A stretch of DNA of 46,041 nt, taken from the NCBI GenBank assembly GCA_003024175.1, contig MDYQ01000220.1:1-46041 (forward strand), in the 5' to 3' direction. Positions within the stretch are counted from its first letter, which is position 1. Every line of letters begins with the position of its first letter. A model generated the notes under the pieces. The model saw only the letters and a list, made by a program, of their open reading frames with translations. It did no database searches and was not told where the DNA came from. Source of the DNA: Planoprotostelium fungivorum. Its lineage: Eukaryota > Evosea > Variosea > Cavosteliida > Cavosteliaceae. Of the stretch, positions 19,143 to 31,470 are shown piece by piece. The position numbers and the translations under genes were made by a program.

Positions 19143-20696
19143 ATGAAGCCAAAGAGAAAAGAAAAGAGGAAGAGGATCAGAGATGAAGTTCCTGTGGAGA
19201 ATCATCTCCGAGCCATCGGATACCCAAGCACAATCAAGATAGATGCTAAGATGGGATCTTCGATGGACAACGGTTCTCAGTTAGTCAAATGGTTAAGTAC
19301 AGACGTGCATCGATTGATAGACAGATACGATGTGCGAAATCTCCTCGACGATATACGCTTGTTCGCTCCTCCATCGAGGAGGAAGGTAACAAATCACGCC
19401 TGAAATGGTCTCTCACGTCTCTAAGAAGGAAGACACAGCCAATACGTCATTATACGCCCTGCGTTGGAATGATCTCTTGAACCCTGAGCAAGACGAGGAG
19501 GAAGAGAGGGAAGAGGAGGGAAAGGAGATAGAAGAGGAACAAGTGGATACAGAACAAGTTGAAGCAGCAAAGAGAGCTTCCCTAGATCCAAACGCGTTCC
19601 ATCAAGTGTGCCTTCCATCATGAAGCAGACTGTTCACAGTGCGATACAGGTCAGTTTCACGTACGAAGCGCCGAAAGAAGAGAAGGAAGAGGGACAGAGA
19701 GAGGTGAAAACATTCCATCAAGGAACGATTGACAGAGAGTAGACGACCGGAGAAGATTACGAGCTGAAATTTCCTGTACCAAGAGGAGTGGAGACACCGA
19801 GGAAGAAATTACATTTCGATATTATGTGGAGGACAGTCAAATTCGTTCGCGATAAAGGTGGGACCATGATGATCAACCACTTCCTTGTGTCGTTCGTCTT
19901 CTCGGTGAATCTGCAGGTGAGGGAATATCCCATACAAACTGAACTGAAGGAGACAGATGCATGAGCCAGATGGCACAATTGTAACAGAAGACCAATCGTG
20001 ATCACAGGAGCAGACCAAGTGGAGCTGTCGTTGCGGATAAGACATTCCAATAACCCAAATTTCAATTTCCTGTGGGATAAGTCACCCCTGCATCCGTTCT
20101 ACAAGCACTTGAAGGACAATTACTCTTCCATCTCTCTGTGGATGACCATGGAGAAGGAACAAGAGGCAACGGAAGAGACAAAGGAGACTGAAGATAAGAA
20201 GGATATTCCTTCGCACATTCTCAAGCCACCAGAGGATGTGATGCAGCTGATCGACAAAACGGTCGGCAGTCTATCTACGAGAGATGCCGATTTTGTGAAA
20301 GTGGTAAGTCTCGGAACAGAGACAATTGAATAATTAGAGATACAGGTGTGTGAAAGAGCCAAATATAACCCAAAGATGTCTTTCTTGAAGCCAGAGCATC
20401 CTTACCATCCTTACTACCTATTTAAGAGAGACAAAACGGCCGAACAGATGATGGTATGATATTTATCAGTGCAATGATAATGAGATCAGGAGAATAACAG
20501 AAAGGAAGACGAGAGAGAAATGACCAAGAGAAAAGAGGAGAGCGAGGCAGAAGAGAAGAGAAAAGAAGAGGAGAGTGAAGAAAAGAAGAGAAGAGAAGAG
20601 GAGGAGAGAGAGAAGGCAGCAGAGGATAAGAGGATGATGAGATTGAAGAGGGCGAAGCTAGCAATGGCCATGTTGGGACAAAAGAGTGACGAGTAA
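19143..20696 (+). CDS. SFSWAP: SFSWAP / suppressor-of-white-apricot splicing regulator
   Basis: Nuclear regulator of alternative splicing. The N-terminal part contains LVKWLSTDVHRLIDRYDVRN, the DRY segment of the DRY_EERY domain, followed by an acidic stretch and a segment near SFTYEAPKEEKEE (compare GFTYG in animal SFSWAP). Two SURP modules follow: WRTVKFVRDKG joined to RIRHSNNPNFNFL...LHPFYKHL, and PPEDVMQLIDKTVGSLSTRD joined to VCERAKYNPKMSFL...YHPYYLFKRD. The last exon is an extreme E/K/R helix ending KRAKLAMAMLGQKSDE. Exons between 19600 and 19990 are only partly resolved and the start could lie further upstream. It is convergent with NAD synthetase, with 30 bp between stops. Confidence 0.8.
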
Positions 20697-20726
20697 TACA
20701 GATGTTGAAAGTGCGAAGCATTCATT

Positions 20727-23670
20727 TCAAGCTTTGTCTGTCTGTGCCTTTCCATTGAATCCCTCGTCCTCAAAGACCTTGACCATGTTATCGATGGATC
20801 TAAATTGCCAGGTCCACTTTGAATTGTACAAGAATTGTCGGAGATCAAATCTGTGAGGGTGTGAATCACAGAGAAGAGGATGGATCCAACCTGTTATCAT
20901 CTGGTCCATAGACCTCAGCGTGGTATGAAGGTGTGAGGGTTGTCATCTTGTGTCGATTGATAGAGTAATAGTAGAAGAATCTGTTTCAATCAACTGACTC
21001 GATCTCATGTCACCAACAAATCGCACCTCTTGACTTTTTCTGCCACTTCGATGGGCTTGAGATGGTCCCATTCGTAAATCAGCTTCTCAAACATGGACAA
21101 TGGGCCGCTGATAAGATGACTCTCCAATACGAGGGTGAGACTCACCATCGGTCCACTTTTCGAAGTCTTCCAAAGATGCCCAACTCGACGTAAGACATAC
21201 CCATATCTGCTTCGTCCGATTGTGTGTAATCAGCTGTGTTTGGCTCCAGCTCGGCTGTGGGTGTGGCTTCCACTACGTCTACCAATGATCCCCATCCTTT
21301 CATCTTGGCTGCCCATCTGGCACGATTACATTCATCGTGTGACTCTTCACTCACACTAGGAACTTTTTCAAGTCTCCCTTGGCGATACCACCGATGGGAT
21401 TCACATCAGCGGAGGAGCAATCGTACTTGGTGAAGTATCCCTGGCAGAGTCAGATGATCTCATCTCTCTATGTATGAATGTACTCTGAGTGATTCGTCCA
21501 CATTTGCACTGCCCAACACCAGCAGATATCCCTGCTTCCCTTCGTTCCACAAGAGAAGACCAGCGAGGTAATAAGCTAAACACATCCTATCCCCATGTGA
21601 ATTGTTGGAGACATAAATATCTCACCTGGAGCGAGCCTGGATGTTTTGCAGGGCGATATTCTCCGTGTACGATCCTCCTTGTGTCTTAAATTTGATGGTT
21701 TTATCGGATATCTGCTTGAAGATCTACACTAGTCATTCGTCGTCCCTCCATCTCTTCACCTTGGCATACGAATCGACTACATCGTCGATCTTAACGGCGC
21801 AATGTTTCGCTCCCATGTCTGCGGCCACATCCGCCGCTCTTTCAGAGTGTCAGTTCATGAGGAGAAGCATTCGTTCACAATGGACGGTGACTGACCTGTT
21901 CTTCGTGGTATCGGAAGAATTGACAGTGCCCATGTAACAAGAGAAGAAGATCTCTGAGCACAATTCCTTGGCATCTTTGGGAACCCAATCACTCTCTCTT
22001 CTCGCGATCCTCCTCGCATCTTCCAGCACTTGCTTCTCGCCAGCTCTGATCCCATCCAGCACCAACTCGCACATCAATCCTGCTCTCTTCAGCATTCCAT
22101 CATCAGACTTTCATCGATCGATCGTGCGATGCAAAGAAGGAATGAGAATGAATCATACCAACGATAGCGGCAGTGGCAGCAGAATCAGCACCACCAGAGA
22201 GAGGGAGAAAGTATCCGGAGGCACCAGATCGCCTGAGATAATCCCACAGCCAACATGCAGGTCCATATCCGATCTCCTCCTCAACGATCCACAATCGGGG
22301 CTGGTAGAGGTCATCGATCGATCCCACCATAACAAAAAGATTTCAACAGACCTGTATCTCTGGTGAGGGAGGCACCCTCAGGGTTTTGCTCTTCAATTGA
22401 AAGTCGACATCGACCCTTTGCACGCCAACAGAATCGGCCGCCTGTATACCTCGACTGGAGCTACCTCCAGCATAGTTCTTGATCTCCTCCAGACACACTG
22501 TCGCCGTCACCACCTTTCGAGTTGAGTGAATTGGGCAATCGATCCTCTCACCTGGACGTCTCTCAAGCTGAATTGATCTCCTTGTGCCAGCAACTTTCCG
22601 TTGAGGACAATCATGGCACATCCATCAAAGTACATACGATTTCCATCGCAGCCTCTCTGGTTACTGTACAAGTAGACTCCTCCCACTGTACTGTTCAGTT
22701 CTTCTATTGTCATCCATTCACCTTTCGATGTGGCAGATTTGATGAGGTCCAGACGAGTGTTCAGCTTCCTCAACTGGTGGTGGGATCCTGATCCATTAGT
22801 GATGATCTCCACACCTATTCCATTCAGTCTTCGTGATTCAAGGTACAAAGAAGGAGAGGAGACATCATAGATGAGAAGTCACCGTTGAGCCCGAGGAAGA
22901 TGTGGGGACTATTGGGAGTGAATAATTCTTCACAGGTCTCCACACCAAGACAAGTGTCCAGAGTGGCAATGCATGCATCACCAAAGGGAACCGTAGTCTG
23001 TCCTATCAGGGGATTCGATATGAGTGACAATACTGCAGAGTTGATTGACTGTACCTGTGATCTGACGGATCATTCCTGGGAGGTAATACTGTTCCACCTC
23101 CAGATGATGTTTCCACGGTGCGAACCACCTTTCATCATCGTCAGAAAATGATTTCGATATAGATCGTCACCTGCTCTCTCTGTAATTTCCATCGTCAGCC
23201 ATGTAGAGTTTGGGTCGTATCAGGATCACTTTTCCATTCAAGATGAACACTCTGCAGTTGTATCTCACGTTACGGTGACTGTCATCCTCAGATTCTTTCA
23301 CCGAATGTTCGCCAATCACCTGACTGGCATACCAAGATCGACCAAGATGCCCTCTGTCTCCCTACTTTTCAGAATCTCCACCACGACCTGATCGGTATTC
23401 AACCGGTGTTACAGTTGATGTTGATTTACCTCCCAGCAGTGAAGATAAAGGTCCTCCTCGTAGAAGTGATCTTCACAGGAGTATCCACACACTTCTAATT
23501 CGGGGCCTAAACGATACGTGGCACTGACGATCGTGTCAATTTTGACCCATTGAGGTGACCCACCCCTTCTCTTTGGCCTCCCTAATGCTTTGAAGGATCC
23601 TGTGTAGGTTCCCCTCAAAGTCCATAGCCCATTGATTTAGATTGCAAGCGGCAAGAGTTACGAGGCGCAT
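20727..23670 (-). CDS. NADSYN1: Glutamine-dependent NAD+ synthetase
   Basis: Makes NAD+ from nicotinic acid adenine dinucleotide, ATP and glutamine in the cytosol. The N-terminal nitrilase-type glutaminase: [18 protein letters not shown], then [11 protein letters not shown] with the catalytic Glu, [15 protein letters not shown] with the Lys, and [15 protein letters not shown] with the nucleophilic Cys. The C-terminal synthetase: [20 protein letters not shown], the PP-loop [66 protein letters not shown] and [20 protein letters not shown]. Both active sites look intact. Many 40-60 nt introns. Length and domain order are those of eukaryotic two-domain enzymes. Confidence 0.93.
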
Positions 23671-23826
23671 GTTGTCGTTCGCGTGTTGTTGTGACTGTTG
23701 TGACCCCAAACAAGTTCGATTTTCGCCGAGTTTCGTTTATGACACAAAATGCGTTACGCGCCGTGTTGAAACGAACACTGAGGATGACGAATAGTTGTGA
23801 ACAAATGAGATCAATGAACCAATTAG

Positions 23827-26800
23827 ACGAGCATCTATGACCTCTCCTTGTTGAACTTTTCCTTGATCGGTTTCAGCCATTCCTCGTCTTCCAACAGGTT
23901 GGGAGCCTTCTTTCCATCCTTGACCGATTGTAACACCTGTATCACATGAATGAAGAACATAGAGAGCTGACAGAACATACACTGAGCTGAGCTCCGTCCA
24001 GATCGTCGTTCGCACTCTTCATGAAAGCGAAAAAGTCTTGATTCATCTGTGGGAGGGGAACGATCTCCAACAAGTTGAACACATTGTCGTCCTTCAGTTC
24101 GTTCAACTTCTTCTGGGCGGATCTCAACAGTGATTCGGCCCACTGTGATTCCTTCTGTTGGAATGTTCTACAGATGAGGATCCTGTGGATGATTCTTTCA
24201 ACGGACATGTGATGGAGCGTGACGCTCAGGACGATTATCACCTGTCTGTGGAGAGGGGGCAGGATAGGGGAGATCGAAAGAAGAAGACATTGCCGAACAA
24301 CTGAGAGAGGATCCAAACGAGAGCGACGGAAAATCGAGAGTGAGAGGAGGCCATCTTGAAGAAGAGATCTCCTCCCTCCTTCAACAGGAGTAGACTGGTT
24401 AACGTCTGTTCGATGAGAGTCTCCTGTGATGACACCTGAAGGAAGATTCAATGTGATGAACACACTGCATCTCTACCTCGTCGGGAAGAGGCTCCAGCTT
24501 GGTGTCACCGATGCGACCATCTGCGATGACCATGGACCAATCTCTCTCCTTCACTTGGGCCAAAACTCCTCGAGTGAACGCTTCCCCTTTCTCCCCACTA
24601 TCCTCTATCGATTGGTAGTTGTCTACAGAAGTGAGAAAGAGCCATCAGAGGAGCATCAATGGCAGGATGGATCTAAGATCACCTAAAGAAGAACCGAAGC
24701 CAGAACCGTTACGCTTTTTGGAGAGGAGAAAGTATTTGGTCATCTCCCATGTGAATGGAGTTCTTCCCAGGTTGAAGAGATTCTCTTCCTTCAATTGGAA
24801 CATGGACTCCACATGGTATGCTTCCAATTCTCCCATTGATACATTCAAATGATTTGCCAACATGTGCGGTGGTGAGTAGCTTGACAACGTCTGGTCTTCT
24901 TTCAGAAGATGTCCGTGAACGAAGGAGGGATGTAGAGTGGAAATGCATCGATAAATGATTCACCTCCGGCTTGTTGATGATGTCTATGAGGTGTCGATCG
25001 TTGCATAATCCGTAGAGGCTGGCTGTCAGATTGCGGTCGAAGGTAAATCTCGGGTTCATGATCTTCTCGTACCTGCTCGCGTCACTCACTCGTAGAGGCA
25101 AAAGGGTACCTCTTCCCCACGGTCAACCAGGAGGAGGTGTTTGGTTCCTTCGTGTTTTGATTCCTGGCAGAGGAAGAGAAGACACCCTCTTTGATGTGCA
25201 CCTCTGCTTCCGTCTTTCCTCTGATTCCGATTCCAGCCCTGTCAGGTCTTCTCTCCTGCGTGATGGCTTCTTTCATACCCTGTCCTTCCCTTCCCAATCC
25301 TTCTCCACGTGTGTATCCCATCGCCTCCATCATCTTTTGTGCTTTACTCACGTGCTTCACTTCTGCCGCACATAAGGAACATTCACTGTGTCCCCTCTTA
25401 CCTTCTTCCTCGACTTTCACCGGTGTCTCCTCTTTCGCTTCGCCTGATTTGAAATTGCTCTCCATCTCTTCACGAGCTCTCTTTCGATCGGCCAGAGAGC
25501 CCACGTTCTTCTTATCGCTCTGATGATTCTGAGAATAAGCTCTACTTCCATCGAGGGAGAGGGAGGAGATGATGTGCTCCTCTTGTCTCAGATCTCGTAT
25601 GCGGAACCTGAGGCATGAGGATGACATTCCGATGGATTCTCACCTTCTTGGGAAATCTCGAGCGATCCTGTGCTTCTCGGGTGTGATGTATCTCTTCTCG
25701 TCTCTGAAGTCATGAAATAGACTCATGCTCCTCTTCAGCACTGCCTCTTGAATCCTGGACATCATCTTTGAACATCGGATGAACTGCTCCACGAAGGCTT
25801 GGGGGATGTCCTCTCGGTAGAACAAGGATTTCCCCGGTACACCTGTGGAAGAGACGAAGGACAGCAGTGTATCCAAATACTCCTGTGAGATTCCCTGAAA
25901 ATCCTTTCCAACGATATAGATCTGTCAGAGTTATTTTCATCCATCTACTTGTCAATTCAATGGATAGATCCACACCTCTGAATTGGCAGCTTTGCTGGTG
26001 GCAGGCTTACATATGATGACCTTTCTGAAGAGACAGTAGAAGAGATAGACGAGGTCGAGAGAGGAGTGTTCGAACAGTGTGAAGGCCTTAATGACAACGT
26101 TGCCTCCAATGGCCACAGAGCCTAATGCAGCCACAGCCTCACAATAGTGGAGATTTGCCACCAAGCTCTCCTGCTCATTGGGTGACCAATCGCAATCTAC
26201 ACTTCCATCTCCAGTGACAAGTGTGTTTCCTCCCTCTGTTTTCGTTCAGTCATAATCCACGATCTCCACTCACTCTGTTTCGAATCTTGCCATATCTTTA
26301 AGATGTTGTCTTGATCCATGATGTTTCCCGTGTTATCCACTCCAAAATTCCAATGTTGTATCGTGTGCACGATGAATCGATCATCATCGATCATGGCACC
26401 AGTACTATTCCCTTCCTTCAATTCAGAGGGCATTGATACAGAAGTGCATATTGGATGATTTGTATCAAGTTTGGACTCACCTTCGTAATATGGGTTCAGT
26501 GAGACACCACTCCATGACCATTGTGGGGGGACACCTCGATCGTCACAATGTTCCTTTCTGAGATAGTGATTCACGGCACAGATGAAGCCACCAGGGGCCT
26601 CGCAGACATGCAAAGTGTTGATGTCTTTCAGGGTGCCCACTCCACACAATTGATAGGCATATAACATCTCATACATCTTTGTCCAAGCGATGGTGCACAT
26701 CTCTGGTGAAAAATTGTTCCTCAGCTCTCTGACGACAAATCCAGTGAGACTGACGAAAGCACTGTGAGATAGCCAAGCGTTCATGTCTAACTCATCCAGA

Positions 26801-27153
26801 CTTGATTTGCTGGCGGCTAGACTCTGCTTGGTATCTCTCAATTCTTCGATTGTGTATTCTGTGGATGCGAAGAGGCGTTCTCTACTAGGTAGTGTAGGTC
26901 TCTCAGAGAGAGGAGCAAACACGAACTCCTTCTCAATATACTTTCCTGGACGACTGATGTACCGTTTTAAGACGTCCAACTCCTCAGGATTCATCCATGC
27001 ATTGGACACTCGATCACCAGAATTGAAACGAGAGTCATAGCTGATACATTTCAGCGTTATTTGATACTGATATTAACCTGGTTCTTTGTCGATTGTCTCG
27101 CATCCCTGAATGATGCCTTGGTGATCGGTCTGTCTGTAGATACCCAATAACAT
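23827..27153 (-). CDS. CMTR2: Cap-specific mRNA 2'-O-methyltransferase (CMTR2-like) with internal G-patch and second methyltransferase-like domain
   Basis: The start MLLGIYRQTDHQGIIQGCET splices over about 69 nt to VSNAWMNPEELDVLKRYISR. The first FtsJ-like domain has LHVCEAPGGFICAVNHYL (SAM loop), WSWSGVSLNPYYEG, FGVDNTGNIMD, TGDGSVDCDWSPNEQESLVA and GGNVVIKAFTLFEHSSLDLV (catalytic Lys) with CKPATSKAANSEVW. It is therefore probably active. A gtgag...cag intron in phase 2 at about 25,590-25,630 then joins ARDFPRR to FRIRDLRQEEHIIS and a G-patch (MMEAMGYTRGEGLGREGQGM). The C-terminal domain has MVIADGRIGD, GGDLFFKMASSHSRFSVALV and LLEIVPLPQMNQDFFAFM but no SAM loop, so it is a degenerate second domain. 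Two adjacent genes remain possible. Confidence 0.82.
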
Positions 27154-27188
27154 TATTTGGTTAATTTCATGAACCAAAATTAACGGAC
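27154..27188. promoter_or_regulatory. Very short divergent intergenic region
   Basis: Only 35 bp separate the proposed starts of the methyltransferase (minus) and the LRR/ankyrin gene (plus). The sequence is AT-rich, with no clear TATA box. Either the promoter overlaps transcribed sequence or one of the starts is further inside its gene. Confidence 0.4.
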
Positions 27189-28693
27189 ATGACGGAAAGC
27201 CAGTCAGCGCAACCAACCGCTCGCCTCGACTTGGATCCTACTGAGTTGATTGAGGACTACCAACGTGGAAAGCATCCCCCAAAGACGTTGTTTCTCGAAG
27301 GTACGTGGTTGTCATCTTTTAAACTTAGTCTCAATAGGATGTGGATTATGTGGAGCATCTCTCGAAGCGATCCTGAAAGAGGCCGTCGTGCACGGTAGTG
27401 ACATCGCTATCTTAAAACTGGGTCAAAATAAGTTAGATGCCTCAGACCTATTGACAATATGGAGAGTATTCCGTAACGTGAAGTGAGCACTGTACAGATG
27501 TCAATCGTATGCTCATTGGACACAGAACATTAGTCAGCATTGATTTGGTGTGTAATTGGTTCATTTACTCAGATCTGATTGAACATTCGCAGTCCGATAA
27601 TCTCTTGGGCTCCTTTGGTGCCAAGAAATTAGCCTCTCTGTTAGCTTCCGATGCAGAGATCCAACGCAAGCTGCAAACGAAAAGCACTTCTGCAGAGGTG
27701 CAAAGCAAACAGTGAAACCCTAAATCTGATCGTAAAGCAGCAATTGAGCACTGATGTTCAATTCTCGCTGATCGAGCTCAACTTAGCGGGAAATAAGATT
27801 TCTGACGATGGTTTGAGAGATCTATCCTCATCCGTGCAAGGCAACAAACACTTAGCCTCCTTGGTCCTCTCGCGAAATACATTTGGAGACGACTCAGTCA
27901 AGTCCCTCTCAGATGGTGATGGAATGAATGGCATCCAGACGACTGAAAGAAAAAGCCCTATTGGGAAATCATGCACTGACACATTTGGACATCAGTGAGA
28001 ATCTTAGGGTTACGGACGTAGGTGTTAAGGTGACTGAACAATCGTCGGTTTCTGCCTGACTGTTGAGAGGCATTAGCACAGTCGCTGTTGGGCAACCATT
28101 CGATTCTTGACATTATCACTGAGAGGGGTGACGAAGGGTCTTGCACAAAATTGAAGGAGACCTCATCCAGAAATTACAATTTGGCCAACCAATTTCACTC
28201 AGTGTGTACAAGGAATGTTATTCGGAGAAACTGATCAAAGTTTGATCAGGCAATCAGGAAAGAGGATATTGAAGCGGTGAAGAAGTATATCCGCTTACGA
28301 GTTTCGCTGTCGTCAAAAACGGAAGGAAATTCAGCACTTCATTGGGCAGTCAGCGCCCGCAATAATGATATCGTCAGGGAATTGTTAGAGAAGCACGCTC
28401 ACACTATGGCCATCAATTCAGAGAATCTCACACCCGCAGAGCTTGGCAGAAGAGACGATGTACCACAAGACATCTTAGCTACTCTAGAAAATGGAGCAAC
28501 TCGTGTTGTTACTGAGGAAACGAAGGTATGGTGGTGTGTGGGGTGAATCGGATGACATATTGGACAGAATGAACAAGATAAACAGAAGGAAGAGGAGTTT
28601 GAGGATGAAGTGAGGTTTGGTGGGGAAGATAATCCAAGAGATGACGAGTCAGACTCCTCATCAATCAACCTCGAGGACTTGGACGACCTGTAG
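27189..28693 (+). CDS. Leucine-rich repeat protein with ankyrin repeats and acidic tail
   Basis: The start MTESQSAQPTARLDLDPTEL is followed by RNI-type LRR units, each L-x-x-L-x-L-x-x-N-x-L: IAILKLGQNKLDASDLL, LVSIDLVCN, SLIELNLAGNKISDDGLRDL, LASLVLSRNTFGDDSV and LTHLDISENLRVTDVG. A later exon carries two ankyrin-like units (IRKEDIEAVKKYIRLRVSLS, then NSALHWAVSARNNDIVRELL). After a last intron the protein ends in an acidic tail (EEEFEDEVRFGGEDNPRDDE) finishing LEDLDDL. At least six small introns. Probably an intracellular scaffold; no enzymatic signature. Some exon joins around 27480-27720 are tentative. Confidence 0.75.
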
Positions 28694-28747
28694 AACGATA
28701 AATGTATGATTTTACTTCAAATAATAAGGGCCAAAACGAAATTTTAT

Positions 28748-31403
28748 CTAGCTCTGAGACAATGCACTGGACGGTATCGGCTCAACTATCTGCTGAATCT
28801 TCTTGATGTATGCTTCGACCTTCATCCTCAGCTCTTCATCTCCTTCCACTCTCTATCTGAATTAAACGCAGAACTACAACCATCTCTCACATCCTCTTTT
28901 GTGTACACTTTACACTCGTGACTTTCGACCCGAATATGAATCTCTTCCTCTTGTTCTCTGACACCTTCCCCAAATTGTTTCGTCAACAGGTCCAACATCA
29001 TTGATTGGGTGATCTTGCTCACGCTTATTCCTGTAAAGAACATGAACATCTGTGAGAAGACTATCACGAATTCACCTCTTGGGTTCAGCTGAGACTGCAA
29101 GATGATACAGATGACCGTGTCAGCGATCATATCGTTGACGGGATCAGAAGACCACTCTACGAGGATATTCTCTCCTGATGCTCGCAATACATCCACCGTG
29201 TTGCACACTCTAAGTCCTTTCCTTTCTTCTTCCATCATCTCCACCTTCACGCCGTTATCTATGATCTCCAGTAGTGATCTCACCGTCTCGAACAGATCCG
29301 ACAGATGAGGTAGAAGAGTCTCGATTGATGATGAATAGGGGAAGTGTAACTTATGGACAATCTTAGATGCGTTCATCTGTGTCAAACTGTTGATGTCTGC
29401 CGGATCGATGATGTGCATGGAGAAATCCTTCACAACGGCAATTCCTGATACCTTCCTCCCCTCCGTTGGTGTATCAGTGGCCAATCTACCGATGACCTAC
29501 ACTGTCATCATCCTGCTCTTTATCACCGCTCACCTTCGCTGTCTTCTCAGCTTTGAACTGAAGCTGAATGGCCTGACAATTGCTCGGTGTGAATACCCTC
29601 AGTTTCTCATACTTTTGCACCAGTGACGTCTCCAATTTTTTGATCTCCGCCTGCTCTCCATGCAACAGAATCTCGAACAAGTCAAGGGATGGAAGGATAG
29701 ATACATACCACGTTCGGTGTGTGGAGTGTTTCGATAAACTCGCTCGTTTGGAGGAAATCTGAGTGAGCCGAGAATGGAACGGTGACCACTGACATGTTCA
29801 AGGCCACTGTTCCACTTGATATCGTGACATGTGTGGGTTCATCTTGTACCATCTATACTCGTCACTCAATGGATACACGGAAGACATACCCTGGCGAAAG
29901 TGTTCTCGGCGCAGTAGTCCGTGAGAATGAGACCATTCTTCTTATCTGTACACCAGGCATCGAACAAGTCTCTTGACAATCCCGCTTGCATGTTACCCGG
30001 TGATGATATCACCACACACCTTCCCGTTTCTCTTGGAGTAGCCCTTACGTTCGTCACATGCTTCAGCATGAACGGATTGGAAACAGATATCTGAACTCTT
30101 CAGTGTGAGAGCAGTGGATGATCAGACCTGTTTCCTCATCTTATCGTTCATCATATTGGTGTATGTCTGATAGACTGTCATACATCTCTTGGCCAGGTTG
30201 GAAATGTAATAGATGGGTACTTCCCATAGTTCAGGGTGGAGCTCCCAGTACTCGTCTGCTCTCGCTTATCATCGATGTGAGGAGCATCGACTCACCTAGA
30301 ATGAGCAGCAACTCTTGCGCTCTACCCAGAGGAGAGGCGGGGAGCAGACATTTTCCACCCCTCTGAGTCATGTGAGTGGATGTGGATCGAACGACTGACC
30401 TTGAGGATGTCGTGGACAAAAGTGGTGAGTCGCCTCTCCCTCTCCAGTCTCGGCTCTAAGATCTGAACACCACCGATGGATTCCATGATGAGGACATCGG
30501 GGGATACCAGAGGTGTCTCAGCTCCCATCAAGTGTCGGTCGTCGATTCGGGTGAAATCTCCTGTGTACAGTACTCTTGTTCCTGCGATCTGTATCTCTCA
30601 GATGGTGTTCCACGGTGCGTGTTCACCTCGATGATGAACATGGCAGCTCCCAGTACGTGACCAGCATTGTAGCACCAGAATTTGATTCCCGATACCTGTT
30701 GAGTGTTAGTTCTTATCTGAACAAGAGCCAACCTCCATCTCTGTGTGGTATGTGATACCCTCTATCTTTTGCATAGATGCCTCCACTTCATTCTCTTCAT
30801 ACAATAGACTGTGATTCCCCGCTTTGATTTGCTCGATCAAAATCATCTTGTACAGCGCCTTCGCAGGATGTGTCATGAACACCCTCCCTTTGAATGTAGT
30901 CTACTGATTTTAGAGACAGACATTATATCACAAATGGGGCTCACTTGAGCCAATAGATAGGGAAGAGACGCACAACGATCCATGTGAAACCTAAACAAGC
31001 TGAGTGTTCACCTCATTAGATCGAACAGAGCCCTCCCACGGAGCGAATCCGTTGAAAGTGGTTAGAACACTTGCTGACTCACTGGGTGATTAGGAGGATA
31101 TCAATTTCTGAAAGATCAGCAACATCGAAGTAAGGTAGGGCATTTTGGCCTGATAGTACTGGATGTAGTCCACAATCAAACTACCGAAAAGTTATGGCGA
31201 TGTTCAATAATCTCGCTCTCACCATTATGTTTTTTCCTTTGTATTTCATGACCACACAAGACCTTCCATTGGTGAATCGTCTATTTCCGCACCTCTTCTC
31301 ACCTTCCAACTTCATTTCCAGACCCTAAAGGCATGATCTCTAGCTCGTCATCATTGTTCAGAGCAAGTATGTTAGCCTTTCTCTTTTCTCCGACACTCGC
31401 CAT
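28748..31403 (-). CDS. CPSF3: CPSF73-like pre-mRNA 3'-end endonuclease homologue with altered zinc motif
   Basis: Metallo-beta-lactamase/beta-CASP family, normally the nuclease that cuts mRNA at the poly(A) site. [20 protein letters not shown] opens the protein; then [14 protein letters not shown] spliced to [19 protein letters not shown]. The zinc motif, HFHLDH in the family, reads QFHMDR across an intron. Later motifs are kept: [43 protein letters not shown] and [13 protein letters not shown]. The segment normally ESTYGTHIHEKRE reads [13 protein letters not shown]. The C-terminal domain ([20 protein letters not shown]) is specific to CPSF73 rather than INTS11. The enzyme is predicted to be inactive or impaired. 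It shares a 67-bp divergent interval with ATG1. Confidence 0.88.
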
Positions 31404-31470
31404 CGATCTGCAGCTGTGTGTCCTGATGTGATCTGTTGACGAATTACAACCGGTAAAACAGCATTTTAAA
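31404..31470. promoter_or_regulatory. Divergent promoter interval between CPSF3-like and ATG1
   Basis: 67 bp between the two starts, containing ACCGGTAAAACAGCATTTTA; no TATA box clear enough to call. Both genes probably share it. Confidence 0.4.

Noticed and set aside
20422-20869. Minus-strand Ser/Leu-rich frames
   Set aside because: They are the antisense of the E/K/R-rich last exon of SFSWAP and the end of NAD synthetase.
25082-25627. The G-patch frame as an independent gene starting at 25627
   Set aside because: The would-be start lies inside a good gtgag...cag intron that joins the methyltransferase frame to the G-patch frame in phase; an independent gene remains the alternative.
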